From contig JADJLX010000001.1 of NCBI GenBank assembly GCA_016709865.1, positions 124,001-188,000 of the forward strand: DNA of 64,000 nt. Direction: 5' to 3'. Of this stretch, positions 17,830 through 29,500 are shown one piece after another (within the stretch, counting starts at the first letter, position 1; every line of letters begins with the position of its first letter). The DNA comes from Bacteroidales bacterium (GTDB lineage: Bacteria > Bacteroidota > Bacteroidia > Bacteroidales > VadinHA17). The notes beneath the pieces were generated by a model, which worked only from the letters and a program-made list of their open reading frames with translations, had not been told where the DNA came from and did not search any database. Both the position numbers and the translations under genes were made by a program.

Positions 17830-18717
17830 ATGATACACCATGAGACCTGTCCGCTCTGCCTGTCCGGAAAGGTTACTTTAAAATTCAGTTGTACTGATCA
17901 TTTTATCAGCAGGGAGGTATTTCAGATAGCTCAGTGCAGCGATTGCGGATTCCGGTTTACCCAGGATTCACCTGATGAAAAAGAGATAGGCAGGTACTAT
18001 GAATCTGAAGAATATGTTTCGCACAGCAACACCTCAAAAGGTTTTGTAAATAACCTTTATCAGATTGCCAGAAAATATATGCTGCGAAGGAAGCTTGCCA
18101 TTGTTCAGAAGACATCAGGACTGAAAACAGGCCATTTGCTCGATATAGGAAGCGGTACAGGTCATTTTGCTGACATCATGAAACAAAGTGGCTGGCAGGT
18201 AAGGGGAATAGAAATAAACGATAAGGCAAGGGAATTCTCACAGTCTCATTTTGGATTGGATGTTATTAGTCCCGATCAGATAGCCTCAATAAAGACAGAA
18301 AGCTTCGATTGTATAACACTATGGCATGTACTTGAACATTTCCATAATCCTTTTAAATATGCCGCTGATATTCATCGTATTTTGAAACCCGGAGGTGTAT
18401 GTTTAATAGCTTTGCCTAACAGCGGCTCTCCGGATGCAGCACACTATAAGGAATTTTGGGCTGCATATGATGTGCCAAGGCATTTATGGCATTTTAATCC
18501 TGCAACATTCAGGCTCTTCGCAGAAAAAGCAGGATTCAAACTACAAGAGTTAAGGAGCCTCCCTCTCGATGTTTTCTATATCTCAGCTCTCAGTGAAAAG
18601 TATAAAAAATCATCTCTGTCCTTCATTAAAGGTATGGTCAGAGCCAAGTTCTATGCAATCCAAACTCTTTTCAATAAGGAGAAAAGCAGCTCTGTAATCT
18701 ACATTCTCAAAAAATAG
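17830..18717 (+). CDS. SAM-dependent methyltransferase with zinc-ribbon N-terminus
   Basis: A 295-residue class I methyltransferase. The N-terminus has two Cys pairs (CPLC ... CSDCG), as in many sugar or lipid methyltransferases of this family. The SAM site is GHLLDIGSGTGHFADIMKQ, with GIEINDKA and WHVLEHFHNPFKY after it. A C-terminal tail (VPRHLWHFNPATF) is typical of the family. It starts on the base after the YfhO stop and ends the glycan cluster; a low-complexity intergenic repeat follows. Confidence 0.92.
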   Translation: MIHHETCPLCLSGKVTLKFSCTDHFISREVFQIAQCSDCGFRFTQDSPDEKEIGRYYESEEYVSHSNTSKGFVNNLYQIARKYMLRRKLAIVQKTSGLKTGHLLDIGSGTGHFADIMKQSGWQVRGIEINDKAREFSQSHFGLDVISPDQIASIKTESFDCITLWHVLEHFHNPFKYAADIHRILKPGGVCLIALPNSGSPDAAHYKEFWAAYDVPRHLWHFNPATFRLFAEKAGFKLQELRSLPLDVFYISALSEKYKKSSLSFIKGMVRAKFYAIQTLFNKEKSSSVIYILKK

Positions 18718-18720
18718 TTT

Positions 18721-18832
18721 TCTCTGTGAACCTCTGTGCCTCCTCTGTGTAACTCTGTGTAACAAAAAGAACTGACACAGAGAGCCACTGAGAAGACACA
18801 GAGAGCCACAGAGAAGAAGAAGAAAAAACAGA
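18721..18832. repeat. Two-armed low-complexity intergenic repeat
   Basis: The left arm repeats CTCTGTG-type words (ctctgtgaac, ctctgtgcc, ctctgtgtaa) and the right arm repeats the complementary CACAGAG words. The arms face each other across a short centre near 18762-18775. It fills the gap between the convergent methyltransferase and PorP/SprF genes, where it could act as a terminator hairpin. Confidence 0.65.
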
Positions 18833-19813
18833 TTAGTATCGGTCGAGCCAGCGGTACCGGCGGGTATTATCGCCGAACTTCAGAGCGAAGGTTATCTCAT
18901 GAGTTCCATAAGTTATACGCTGGATCTCCTGCATTGTAAAATCAAAAGCATATCCTATAAAGATATTTTCATACTTCACCCCGATATTTGCTATCAGTGC
19001 CCCGCTGGTTCTGTAAGCCAGTCCGGCCCAGAAATCCTCCTGATAAATATATGTTACACCAAGATCTGCCTGCGGTTTAAGCTGTTGCGACATCATCAGC
19101 ATAAAAGAGGGCTGAATAACAGCATTTGAACCCCTTTCAAAATCGTATGACCCGAATAGGTAGTACTGTCTGCTCATCTTAAAGTTCTGATAGGCATCTG
19201 ATCCCAGTTTTGCTGAGGCTTCCAGAAGCTGATCAGCCGAAAACCCCAGGCTGTATTTAGCATTCAGGAGATGAAGCCCGAATGTGGCATCCGGGACAAA
19301 CATACCACGACGAAGGTTACTGTTAAGCAGCGGTTCGTTGGGATCTTCGAAATTGATTTCCTTTTCATTAATCTTGTAATGATAGCCTGTAAGTGCCAGT
19401 CCGAGAGATAGCTGGGTTTCATTCTCTATCCACATATGATAGGCGTAAGAAAGCTGAAAACCTGTTCTGGAGACAAGTCCGTTTTTATCGCTGAATACAT
19501 ATCCTCCCAATCCAACCTTACCATCTGTTTTTGGTCTGTAAACACTCTTTTTTACACGTGTCTGCTTCATTATAAAGCTCTTCTTGAGCATCCTTGTCTG
19601 CACACTGAATGAGAAGGTCCTTGGGGCACCATAATATCCTACCCACTGCTCTCTTGCGGTAAGACTCACACTTGTATAACCATCACTTCCGGCAACAGAG
19701 GGATTTATAAGGAACTTGTTATACAGGTACTGACTGTATAATGGAAGCTGCTGACCGAATGCGAGATTGCCAGTCAGCAGAATAATTGTTAATATGAAAA
19801 TGAGTCTTCTCAC
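18833..19813 (-). CDS. PorP/SprF family type IX secretion membrane protein
   Basis: A 326-residue protein with a signal peptide (LIFILTIILLTGNLAFGQ). The mature start QLPLYSQYLYNKFLINPSVAGSDGY is the hallmark of the PorP/SprF family. The rest has alternating beta-strand character ending in YGTHEITFALKFGD, as in outer-membrane beta-barrels. SprF-like proteins are needed to secrete or attach a partner with a type B sorting domain, usually encoded just upstream. Here such a gene ends 23 nt upstream, so the pairing is strong. The start is GTG at 19813. Confidence 0.93.
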   Translation of the reverse strand: MRRLIFILTIILLTGNLAFGQQLPLYSQYLYNKFLINPSVAGSDGYTSVSLTAREQWVGYYGAPRTFSFSVQTRMLKKSFIMKQTRVKKSVYRPKTDGKVGLGGYVFSDKNGLVSRTGFQLSYAYHMWIENETQLSLGLALTGYHYKINEKEINFEDPNEPLLNSNLRRGMFVPDATFGLHLLNAKYSLGFSADQLLEASAKLGSDAYQNFKMSRQYYLFGSYDFERGSNAVIQPSFMLMMSQQLKPQADLGVTYIYQEDFWAGLAYRTSGALIANIGVKYENIFIGYAFDFTMQEIQRITYGTHEITFALKFGDNTRRYRWLDRY

Positions 19814-19835
19814 AAGTCCCTAAAAATATGAAATT

Positions 19836-22800
19836 TTACCTCACAATTGTAATGTTACCCACGATCGGTTTCGACCCGTTATGCAGGTTAATTATATAAT
19901 GGTATGAATCCACAGGCAGATGGTTTCCATTACTCTTTCCATCCCATGGTTTCGGATAACCTTTTTCAGAACGCCATACTGTTTCTCCCCATCTGTTGAA
20001 CACCCTGATTTCCATCTGCGGATATAACTCTTTCATTCCGATATTCCACTCATCATTAATAAGATCATCATTAGGAGAGATCGCATTAGGAATTATAAGA
20101 CATGTTTCATTCATCGGTTCAAGAATCACTGAGTCTCTGACCTGACAACCGTTCATATCAGTAACCGTCATTTTATAGAATCCCCTCAGAATATTTGAAA
20201 CATTTCTGCCTGATGAATTATCTGACCACTTGTAGATATAATCTGCACCTCTGAAGCCTCCTGTTACATTAAGCCTTATTTCACCATCGGGCATATCTGG
20301 ACAGAATGGTTGTTTAACCGTATAGTTAAGCTTAATTGAATCGGGCTGAGTAAGTGTTATAGCCGAAGTAGCATGGCAGTTGTTTTCATCAGTAATTATC
20401 ACTGTATAGACACCTGCAGGCAGCCCGGTTCTCGATTTACCTATCACACCATCGGACCATATATACTGAACAGATTTCACCTGATTAAGCGGCTCAATAC
20501 CAATAGTACCTGTACTGTCTCCGGCACAGTTAATGTTGAATCCGCCTGCAATACTGGCAGAGAGATTAATCGTCATTCCAAGCTGTCCGGGCTGAGTTAA
20601 CACGATCACTTCTGTAGCAGTACAATAATTGCTGTCAGTTATAGTAAGCGTATATGAACCGGCTTTCAAACCTGAAATCTGATTTGATGATGATGTGAAC
20701 CCATCAGGACCGGTCCAGGTATATGTGAACGGAGCCAGACCTGTCGAAGGTGTGATATTTATTGCACCATCAGAGAGTCCGAAACAGCTCACATTATAAC
20801 CATTGTAATCGGCAAATTCCTTCGTGTAAGTAAGTGGCGGAGGCAGGTTAATCTGCACTGCGTCAGTCTTTGAACAGGTATTATTATAGGTAACAGTTAC
20901 CTGGTAGCTGCCCTGAGTAAGACCCGAAATATCTTCAGTTGTAGCGCCATTAGACCATGTGTATGAATAAGCTCCTGCTCCACCTGTAACTGTGAGGTTA
21001 ACTGAACCATTATTAAAACCTGGGGCAGCACATGTTATATTTGTTGCTGTAAGTTGTATTCCAAATACAGGAGGCTCAGTAAGTGTAACACTATCACGTA
21101 AAATGCAATTATTCAGATCTTTAACATCAAGATAATATTTACCTGCTGTAAGTGCCGGCTGGTCTTTCTGACCCTGCACAATACCTGAACCATTTGAGGT
21201 ACTCCAGGTATAAGTGTAATTACCTGTACTTCCTCCGGTAACTGTTGTTGTTACTGATCCGGTTCCTCCGTTACAATTTATGTTATAGCCGCCATCACTG
21301 GAAGTTGAACCTGTCAGAGTTATATCAAGTGGATCCGGATCGGTAAGAGTAAATTGAGGATTAGGATTCTTTGGAGGAAGTTGGGTAAGAATACATCCAT
21401 TCACATCACGTACAACGCATGTATAAACACCTGCTTTTAATCCCGAAATATCTCTTGTTGATGCTGTGAACCCGTTCGGGCTGGTCCATGAATAGAGATA
21501 AGAACCCGATCCTCCTGTAATATTCATAACAATACTTCCGTCATTGCCTCCATCGCATGAAATATTGAAGTTTCCATCAGCACTGTGTGAAAGCACACTT
21601 GAAGCAAGCTCCATTCCATCGGGTTGAGTAATTGTTACCGTATGAATATTCGAACATCCTTTCCTGTCAGTAGTTGTAAGATAATATATACCTGCTGTAA
21701 TATTATCGAGCCGGTTAAGAGTGTCAATTCCAATAATAGTTCCGGTAGATGTAGTCCATTTATATCTATATCCTTTGTTCCCTCCGTAAATTGAGTCAAC
21801 CCATACGGAGCCATTATTATAACCTTTGCAGGAAATATTGAATCCACCGGGGTAGATACTTTTTCCAAACTCAACTGTTATGATTTCTGGTTCAGAGATA
21901 GTTGCTTCCGGGAAGGTCTGATCATAGCATCCGTTAGCATCTTTAAGGAATAGCCTGTAATTCCCCGGCAAAAGGTTATAATGTTTCTGAAGGATCTCTG
22001 TTGCAGGCAATGTACCCTTAACAGCTGTTGTAGAATCCTGACCATCTCTGACGATCCAATATTTAAAAGGCGCAACACCGGTTGAAGATATCTTCTCCTT
22101 AATCCAGATCTGACCATCATTCGAACCCGGACAGGTAGTGCCAAAGCCTGTAGTATCAACTACATACAGGTAGGAATCAAGGAAAGCACCTTCCACGAAA
22201 ATGAAACTTGAGTTTTTACAGTTCAAATTATCAGTAACAGTAACATCCCATCTTCCTCCTCTCCGGTTAGTCAGATCCGGAATGCTGTATCCATGTACCT
22301 GATCGACAGAAGTTCTGATCCAGTCATAATAATAGAGTCCTGCCCCTTTTGCAGTTACAGCCCTAAGAGAAGCATCGGATCCTCCTTCACATGTTAAAGG
22401 AACTGTAATAATTAGATTTTGTAATGGTCTTGCATGTACTTTAACTTCACTTATAACCTTTGGGCCCGGGACACATATAGCATTATCGACCTTTGGTGTT
22501 ATATGATAGTAAACAGATTTAATTGTATCTGAATTATTCTGGTAACCAAAAGACAGAGTATAACCAGGTATTCTGTCTGTTTCAGGTGCAGTGTTACCAA
22601 GTACAAAACCATCGGTTTTAGTAATTGTATAATCAAATCTCATGACACCTGAGGTCATTACAGTCGGCGATGTCAGTACAATCTGTGTATTAGTCGGACT
22701 GGCTCCGGCAGGACAGATATCCGGTTTAATGTTTACAGGAATTACCCGGGGAGTCGGATTGACTGTAACCTTAATTTCCTGGGATGGTCCTTCAGCACAG

Positions 22801-23825
22801 CCAACCGGGCTAACAGGAATAACTCTGTAAGTAACAATCTGGTAGACATCTGTAAGGTTAATAAGCTTATCGGCAATTGTATGTCCGTTCGGCATGCCAG
22901 TTGTCGGTGTAACATAACCCGATACTGAACCGGTAGTTGTTACTGTATACCTGAATGTTACGAGACCGCTTGTAAATGTGCTCGGACTTGACAAGTTAAT
23001 GCTGGTGGTCATACTGTCGCACTGCGTGCTGTTCTGAGGTGTCCCAAATACTCTTGGTATAGGATTAACCGTTACATAAGCATAAATTGAATCCCCAACA
23101 CAGAATGTTGTAGTAGGACCTTTAGGAACAATCGAAAATCTGACAGTAATAGGTGCATTCGTTGTATTGGTAAAAGTTCCTGCAATCTGATTCCCTACAA
23201 CAATAAGGTCAGTTCTTGGCATTGTAGTCGTAATACCAGCCGGATTAGTGCGTTTCCATGCAAAAGTCGTCCCGGGAACCGTGCCCCCTGTAGTCGGTGA
23301 ATAAGATGTAAGCAAAATTGTTGTAAACGCAACACCCGGACACTCATTCTGAGATGCGGGAGTGGGTACTGCAGTTGGAATCAGATTTACAGTTAATAAT
23401 ACTGTATTGGTTATATTAGAATTACCCTGTGCATCGGTTATTATTGTACGATACTGGTAACCATTCATTGAATATGGTGCAGTGGTCAGCGTAAGGTAAT
23501 TAGTTGTGGCTCCGGAATAAACACCTGTGTTCGTAACATTGCTCCAGCCTGATCCCTGATTAACCTGCCACTGGTAGGTGAGTGTCCCGCGGCCGCGGGC
23601 TGTGACCTCGAAGAATGCGTTTGACAATTCACAAATATCAATATTATCCGGTTGGTTTGTTATCCTTGGCCTGCCTTTTCCTATAGCAAGATCAGTGGTT
23701 GTTGCGGAGATCCCGTTTACAAGAATTGTTCTTGCAATTTCAGTGCCTGAAATGCCTGCATGGGTCCCATCGAGCTCAAGATCACCGCCATTTGTTCTCT
23801 TTGATAATACTTGCAGACTGATCAA
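19836..23825 (-). pseudogene. C-terminal part of a frameshifted SprB-repeat protein with T9SS type B sorting domain
   Basis: 1,329 codons. In order: an Ig-like domain (YQWQVNQGSGWSNV, residues ~50-145), PKD-like repeats (~145-470), about nine SprB-type repeats of the pattern NISCxGGNDGSI ... GSYTLTITDxNxC (~470-1230), and a gliding-motility-associated C-terminal domain (CLIIPNAISPNDDLINDEWNI ... RVFNRWGETVW). The C-terminal domain marks export by the T9SS and fits the SprF partner just downstream. The frame has no signal peptide of its own, and its first ~8 codons are an out-of-frame copy of the upstream ORF end. One extra base near 23799 separates it from the N-terminal part. Confidence 0.85.
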
Positions 23826-25419
23826 TACTGAAACCTGTATGATTGAGGTTAACTGAATAGCTGCCTGTTGTCATTGGGCCTACTGCAGATAAGGTCCAAT
23901 ATCCTGTAGTATAAGTATCATATATTTCATTTCCTTCAACACCGTCATCATATAGAGGTAAGCCTGCCGATCCAATGTAACCTGTTTGGAATTGCGCAGT
24001 CAGTGCACCTGCAACCAGTGACTGAAATGCAATTTTCATTGGATTGTAATTCACAGTTGATCCCAGCGGATAAAGATATTCAGATCCTGTTACTGCAACT
24101 GCCCTCTGAAGTTTACCAATCACTTTTCCGGCAGTACGGTTTATTGCTGAAATAGCTGAATTGGTTAACTTAAGAGTATTTCCATTTGAGTTGATATCTC
24201 CTGAGGACATCGTAAGTATTCCTGAAGCTGAAATATCGGCATTAAGTGTTTTAACACCGCTGCCAGTAATTGAAAGATTCCTGTAATTTTCAGATGTAAA
24301 AACAGTCTGATCTCCCGGTCTGGTATATTTCACTGTACTCTCACTGCCTGCAGAAGTATATGATCCGATATTGTTTGTTGAGCCATTCAGATTGAGAAGA
24401 TGAGCATGTGAATTGCCATTCATATTAATTGCTCCTGCACCGCTCAGATTGCCATTAAGGGTTACCGTTTTAGCAGGTCCGGTGTTGAAACTCATTGCCC
24501 CAGTTATAGCAGTATTGCCTGCTACAGTCAGAGTTGAAGCAGATGTTCCAAGATCAAAAGTGCCCCCGCTGATTGTCAGGTTAATTCCTACTGCAGAGTT
24601 TCCCTGAAGGATCTTAACACCTGAATTTGAAATTATTAAGTTTCTGTATCCGGCGTGAGCGAAAACTGTCTGAGTCGGAACAGTTCCATTATAGTTGACT
24701 GTACTCGAACCTGTTCCCGGTATGAATGTACCAATGGAGTTGAGGGCTCCTGAAAGATTAAGATTATGAGGAAGGTTATTGGTTCCCATATTGAATGTCC
24801 CCGATCCGGTAAAGTCATCCCCGACATTTGTTGTCTGAATAGTGCTTCCGTTATAATTTATTATTCCGTTTACATTTGCTTTACCACCGATATTCAGATA
24901 AGATGTAGTTGGATCAAGAGTTAGAGTTCCAGCCGTTAAAGTAAGATCCTTCTGAACACCCAGCAGTCCACCAGGCAATGAAATCTGAGTTATAACGGAA
25001 CCTGAATTATTGATTGTGAGATTCCAAAATGACTCTCCGATAGAATTGGTTCTTATTGTCTGGTTTGAAGTTCCATGTAAAGTAACTGTTGAGTTCCCTG
25101 CATTAAATGAGCCGTAATCGTTCCAGTCCCCTTTCAGATTATATAAACCGCTACCGTTAACTGATCCGTAGTTAAGCAGGTAGCCTTTAAGATTAATTGT
25201 ACCGTTGTTCCCTACCGTTCCGGCATTATTTTCGATGTCTTTACTATCAACAACAGCACCTGCAACAGATATTACAGAACCTGTATTACTTATGACCTGG
25301 GCTTCAATACCCTCAGCAACAAATATCAGCATAGCAACACAAAGAAGCAAAGCTCTCATAATCAAAGAGCTGTTCCTTGTGTTACACATTTGCGATATCC
25401 TGTTGCTTCTCAATCTCAT
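23782..25419 (-). pseudogene. N-terminal part of the frameshifted T9SS type B surface protein
   Basis: 545 codons with an N-terminal signal peptide (the ATG at 25389 gives MCNTRNSSLIMRALLLCVAM ... EGIEA before QVISN). The rest is a repetitive beta-rich stretch with NLTINNSG, LTISGGTFDLG and NLSITGSGVKTL motifs, typical of large Bacteroidetes surface adhesins. It ends SASIIKENKWR and stop. The family normally continues with a KRTNGGDW-like motif, which appears in the next frame directly after the overlap, so both parts belong to one gene of about 1,850 codons at 19836-25419. A single inserted G near 23799 explains the break. Confidence 0.85.
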
Positions 25420-25546
25420 TTGCTATCTTACATCTTCTATCATCAATTATACATAATACATCTCTTCATCTCATCTTCAGGGCTCGCGACTTGCGGCTTC
25501 CGGCTCTATGTTCCCGTAATGCTGCATCATCCTCCTCTCCCCCTCT

Positions 25547-26269
25547 TTATTTCTTCACCGGTTTAACAGCCATCAGTGTAATATCGAACACCAGCGCACT
25601 GTTAGGCGGGATTACGTTTGATAATCCTGATGGTCCATAAGCCAGAGCTGATGGAATAAATATTCTCCATACTGATCCCTCTGGCATAAGCTGCAATGTC
25701 TCATTCAATCCGGGGATAAGGCTGCTTGTCATAGTTTTAATAGTCTTTTTCTTCTGGAAAGTATCTTCAAACACAGTTCCGTCGGGGAATATGCCAATAG
25801 CATTAAGTTCGACCGAGTCGGCGACAGTTGGACGCGGTCCGGTACCGATTTTAACAACGATATAATGCACCCCGCTTGGCAAAGCACCAACACCCGGTTT
25901 CCCCTTAAGAGCAGCAAAAAGCTGATCCTCCATCAGTCGGCTTCTTGCGTTCTGGGTTGCCATCTGGTAAGCTGATACAATAGGTGCAATTGTTGAATCA
26001 GTCACTGCAAGCTTTTTATTAGTCAGCACATCATCCATTCCTCTTTTAAAGAGAGTCGGGTTTGTGACATTGAAGCTGTTTCTGACCATCCATTGTCCGA
26101 TAAATGCTCCAAGCGTATATTGCAGAGTATCAGCCTGTGTTAATAGTTTCACAGTTGCCGGAGCAGGGGTTGCCGGTTTAGCGATCTGCTGCTGGGCATG
26201 AATGCTGACGGTGAATAGCAGAATCATGCTACTGAAAAGGATGATTTTGAGGGTGTTGAAGTTTTTCAT
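25547..26269 (-). CDS. Exported FKBP-type peptidyl-prolyl isomerase
   Basis: 240 residues with a signal peptide (TLKIILFSSMILLFTVSIHAQQ). Residues ~40-125 resemble the FKBP N-terminal dimerisation domain (LQYTLGAFIGQWMV). Residues ~130-238 are the FKBP fold (HYIVVKIGTGPRP ... LIPGLNETLQLMPEGSVWRIFIPSALAYG ... NSALVFDITLM). It should catalyse proline isomerisation in the periplasm or at the surface. It sits between the giant fibre-like gene and the SprB-like adhesin on the same strand, so a role in folding these exported proteins is plausible. Some usual active-site aromatics look substituted, so catalysis may be weak. Confidence 0.92.
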   Translation of the reverse strand: MKNFNTLKIILFSSMILLFTVSIHAQQQIAKPATPAPATVKLLTQADTLQYTLGAFIGQWMVRNSFNVTNPTLFKRGMDDVLTNKKLAVTDSTIAPIVSAYQMATQNARSRLMEDQLFAALKGKPGVGALPSGVHYIVVKIGTGPRPTVADSVELNAIGIFPDGTVFEDTFQKKKTIKTMTSSLIPGLNETLQLMPEGSVWRIFIPSALAYGPSGLSNVIPPNSALVFDITLMAVKPVKK

Positions 26270-26360
26270 AATATGTTAATTATTTGATATTTTGTTTTGC
26301 GTTAATTGTATCGTGTTTCCGGTTTATCGTTTATCGTTTTGTCAAAATCCTCATAATTCC

Positions 26361-26394
26361 ACTGTCATTGCGAGCGAAGCGAAGCAATCTTTCT
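26361..26394. repeat. REP-like GTCATTGCGAGCGAAGCG element
   Basis: A short repeat reading GTCATTGCGAGCGAAGCG then AAGCAATCT. It belongs to the widespread GTCATTCCGAG/GTCATTGCGAG intergenic repeat type also seen in the arms of the element at 4883-5040. It lies in the 265-nt gap between the giant gene and the FKBP gene. The same gap holds a 31-nt string near 26418-26452 that imperfectly repeats one at 25431-25461 on the other side of the FKBP gene. Confidence 0.55.
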
Positions 26395-26534
26395 CAAACT
26401 CCACAATCTTTCTTACATTTTACATCATCTATCGTCTATAATACATAATACATTCCTTCGCTTCTTTGCCCTGAGCTTCGTGTCGTGTGTCGTCATGATT
26501 TACTTTATCCTTTTGAACTTTTTTTATAAGTTTC

Positions 26535-29500
26535 CTACCAATAAATAATTACATATCCTGAAGCTCCATTTCCACCGTCACCAGTGGTAACCCCTCCGCC
26601 TCCGCCTCCGCCACCAGGAAAGGTTCCTGAAGCTCCATCGCGATCAACACTTTGTATACCTTTTCCTCCATCTCCTCCGGCTCCACCAAAAGGAGATCCT
26701 CCTCCGTCAGCTCCGCTAGCATGATCGGAAACGGCTCCACTACCACCTTCCCCTCCAGTTATATTAATGGCTCCACCGCTTGCAGTACCACCACTAGCAT
26801 AACCCTGTGTATCAGAATCTCCAGGACTTCCTCCGTTTGCAGTTAATGTAATTACTCCAGCTACTACTGTTGTTGCACCACCAAGTGTCCCATCATTATT
26901 ATCTGCGATACCACCGGCTCCACCAGCACCAATTGTAATATTAAGTGCTGCAATCCCACCTACATCCAAAAAAGCTTCACAGTAACCACCGCCACCGCCA
27001 CCGCCACCACTCTCGTCAGTTCCTGCGTTTCGCGCACTTCCACCACCACCTCCTGCACCCCAAACTTTCACCCAAATTCTTGTAACACCTGATGGAACTG
27101 ACCAGGCTGCATTTGAAGCAGTGAAACCTTGCATGTTATTAGGAATTCCTATATTTTTAGCACGTGAACCTGTTCCAACAGCGAGAATATCGTTATCAGA
27201 ATCCCAACTTATTTGACCTTCTGCCGTTGCATTAGAATTATTGTTAGATTGAGGCAATTTTAGTCCTTCTGAATTTGTGGAATTGTCTACTGCAGATAAG
27301 TCTAACAGAACTCCATTGGGGATTACCACTCTTCCAGTTACATTCCCTAGAGTAACAGTACCTGTTGAGGTTCCAGTTCCGATGTTTACCGGAGATGCCG
27401 CACCTGTATTATTATTAAGGTTTAAGATGCCTGTACCTCCAGATGAAATTGTAACAGGCTGATTTGCTGTTGCACCACCAATTGTAATCGCTCCTGTTGT
27501 AGTTCCTGTCCCTATGCTAATTGTATTAGTTGTGGAATTATCATTTAAAGAAACGTTTCCACCTGACACTGTTATCCCAGAATTAAAAGTTCCAAGTGCC
27601 GTCCATGTCTTTACTCCGCCAACTGTTTGAGCACTAATCAAGTCAACCCAAGTGCCCGAAGGTGCCTCCCATGAAGGTGCAGCTGCTCCATTACTCGTCA
27701 GGATATGACCTAACGTCCCAGATGCCAACATTGCTGTGGTACCAGGTCCTGTCTGATAAGGAATTTGACCTAGTCCGCCACCTGTAAGATGAGATGCTGT
27801 TGTTGCTGTAGTTGCTGTTGCTGCATTTCCTCCAATACTTAATCCTGATGCTGTGCCTGTTATATTTGTCCCAACCAGTGCAGAAGGAGTTCCTAAATCA
27901 GGAGAAACCAAAGTTGGTGAGGTTGCTCTGACTACATTGCCAGAACCTGTTGTTGAGATCTCCTCTACTACTCCTCCTGCTCCTGATACTCTACCAAGTA
28001 CCACGTTATTCGCAACTACATTCTGGATCTTCCCATAGGTAACATTTGAGTTTAAAAGCTTAACTGTCGATATTGCATTATCACTGATTACCGGGGCTGC
28101 TGCTGTACTTCCTGTTCCACCCAAATCTCCTGCCAACTGTACTTTACCTTTAACAAGGGTCGTTGCATCTGGTGTTGCTGTCATAACTGCATCGGTTACA
28201 AAAGCTGTAGTTGCAAGTTGTGTAGTATTTGTGCCTGCTACTGCTGTCGGTGCTGTCGGAACTCCTGTAAGTGCCGGTGAGGCAAGTGGTGCCTTTAAAT
28301 TCAACGCTGTCTGTGTAGCTGTGGAGATAGGCTTATTTAAATCTGTTGTGTTATCTACATTCTCTAACCCTAAATTAGTCTTGGCTCCTAATACTGTCGA
28401 GGAACCTGTTCCTCCATTTAATATGGCTACGATTCCTGTAACATTCAATGATGTTCCACTTACATTACCAGTGACATCACCTGTAAGATTTCCAAGTACA
28501 TTACCCGTAACGTTTCCTGTTAAATCACCCGTTACATCGCCTGTCAAATCTGCAGAGATGGTCCCTGCACTAAAGTTGCCACTTCCATCTCGTAATACTA
28601 TGGTGTTGATGTTGTTGGAGGAGGTCGCTGTAGTTGCACTGTTGGAGACCTTACCTGCCGTGGATATAGTAGCCAGTTTAGTGTCGGCGATGGCTGCCGT
28701 TGCTGATACCTTGCTGTCATCTATCGCACCTGCACTGATTATTGGTGCGGCCGCTGTTGTTCCTGTTCCACCCAAATCTCCTGCCAACTGTACTTTACCT
28801 TTAACAAGGGTCGTTGCATCTGGTGTTGCTGTCATAACTGCATCGGTTACAAAAGCTGTAGTTGCAAGTTGTGTAGTATTTGTGCCTGCTACTGCTGTCG
28901 GTGCTGTCGGAACTCCTGTAAGTGCCGGTGAGGCAAGTGGTGCCTTTAAATTCAACGCTGTCTGTGTAGCTGTGGAGATAGGCTTATTTAAATCTGTTGT
29001 GTTATCTACATTCTCTAACCCTAAATTAGTCTTGGCTCCTAATACTGTCGAGGAACCTGTTCCTCCATTTAATATGGCTACGATTCCTGTAACATTCAAT
29101 GATGTTCCACTTACATTACCAGTGACATCACCTGTAAGATTTCCAAGTACATTACCCGTAACGTTTCCTGTTAAATCACCCGTTACATCGCCTGTCAAAT
29201 CTGCAGAGATGGTCCCTGCACTAAAGTTGCCACTTCCATCTCGTAATACTATGGTGTTGATGTTGTTGGAGGAGGTCGCTGTCGTTGCACTGTTGGAGAC
29301 CTTACCTGCCGTGGATATAGTAGCCAGTTTAGTGTCGGCGATGGCTGCCGTTGCTGATACCTTGCTGTCATCTATCGCACCTGCACTGATTATTGGTGCG
29401 GCCGCTGTTGTTCCTGTTCCACCCAAATCTCCTGCCAACTGTACTTTACCTTTAACAAGGGTCGTTGCATCTGGTGTTGCTGTCATAACTGCATCGGTTA

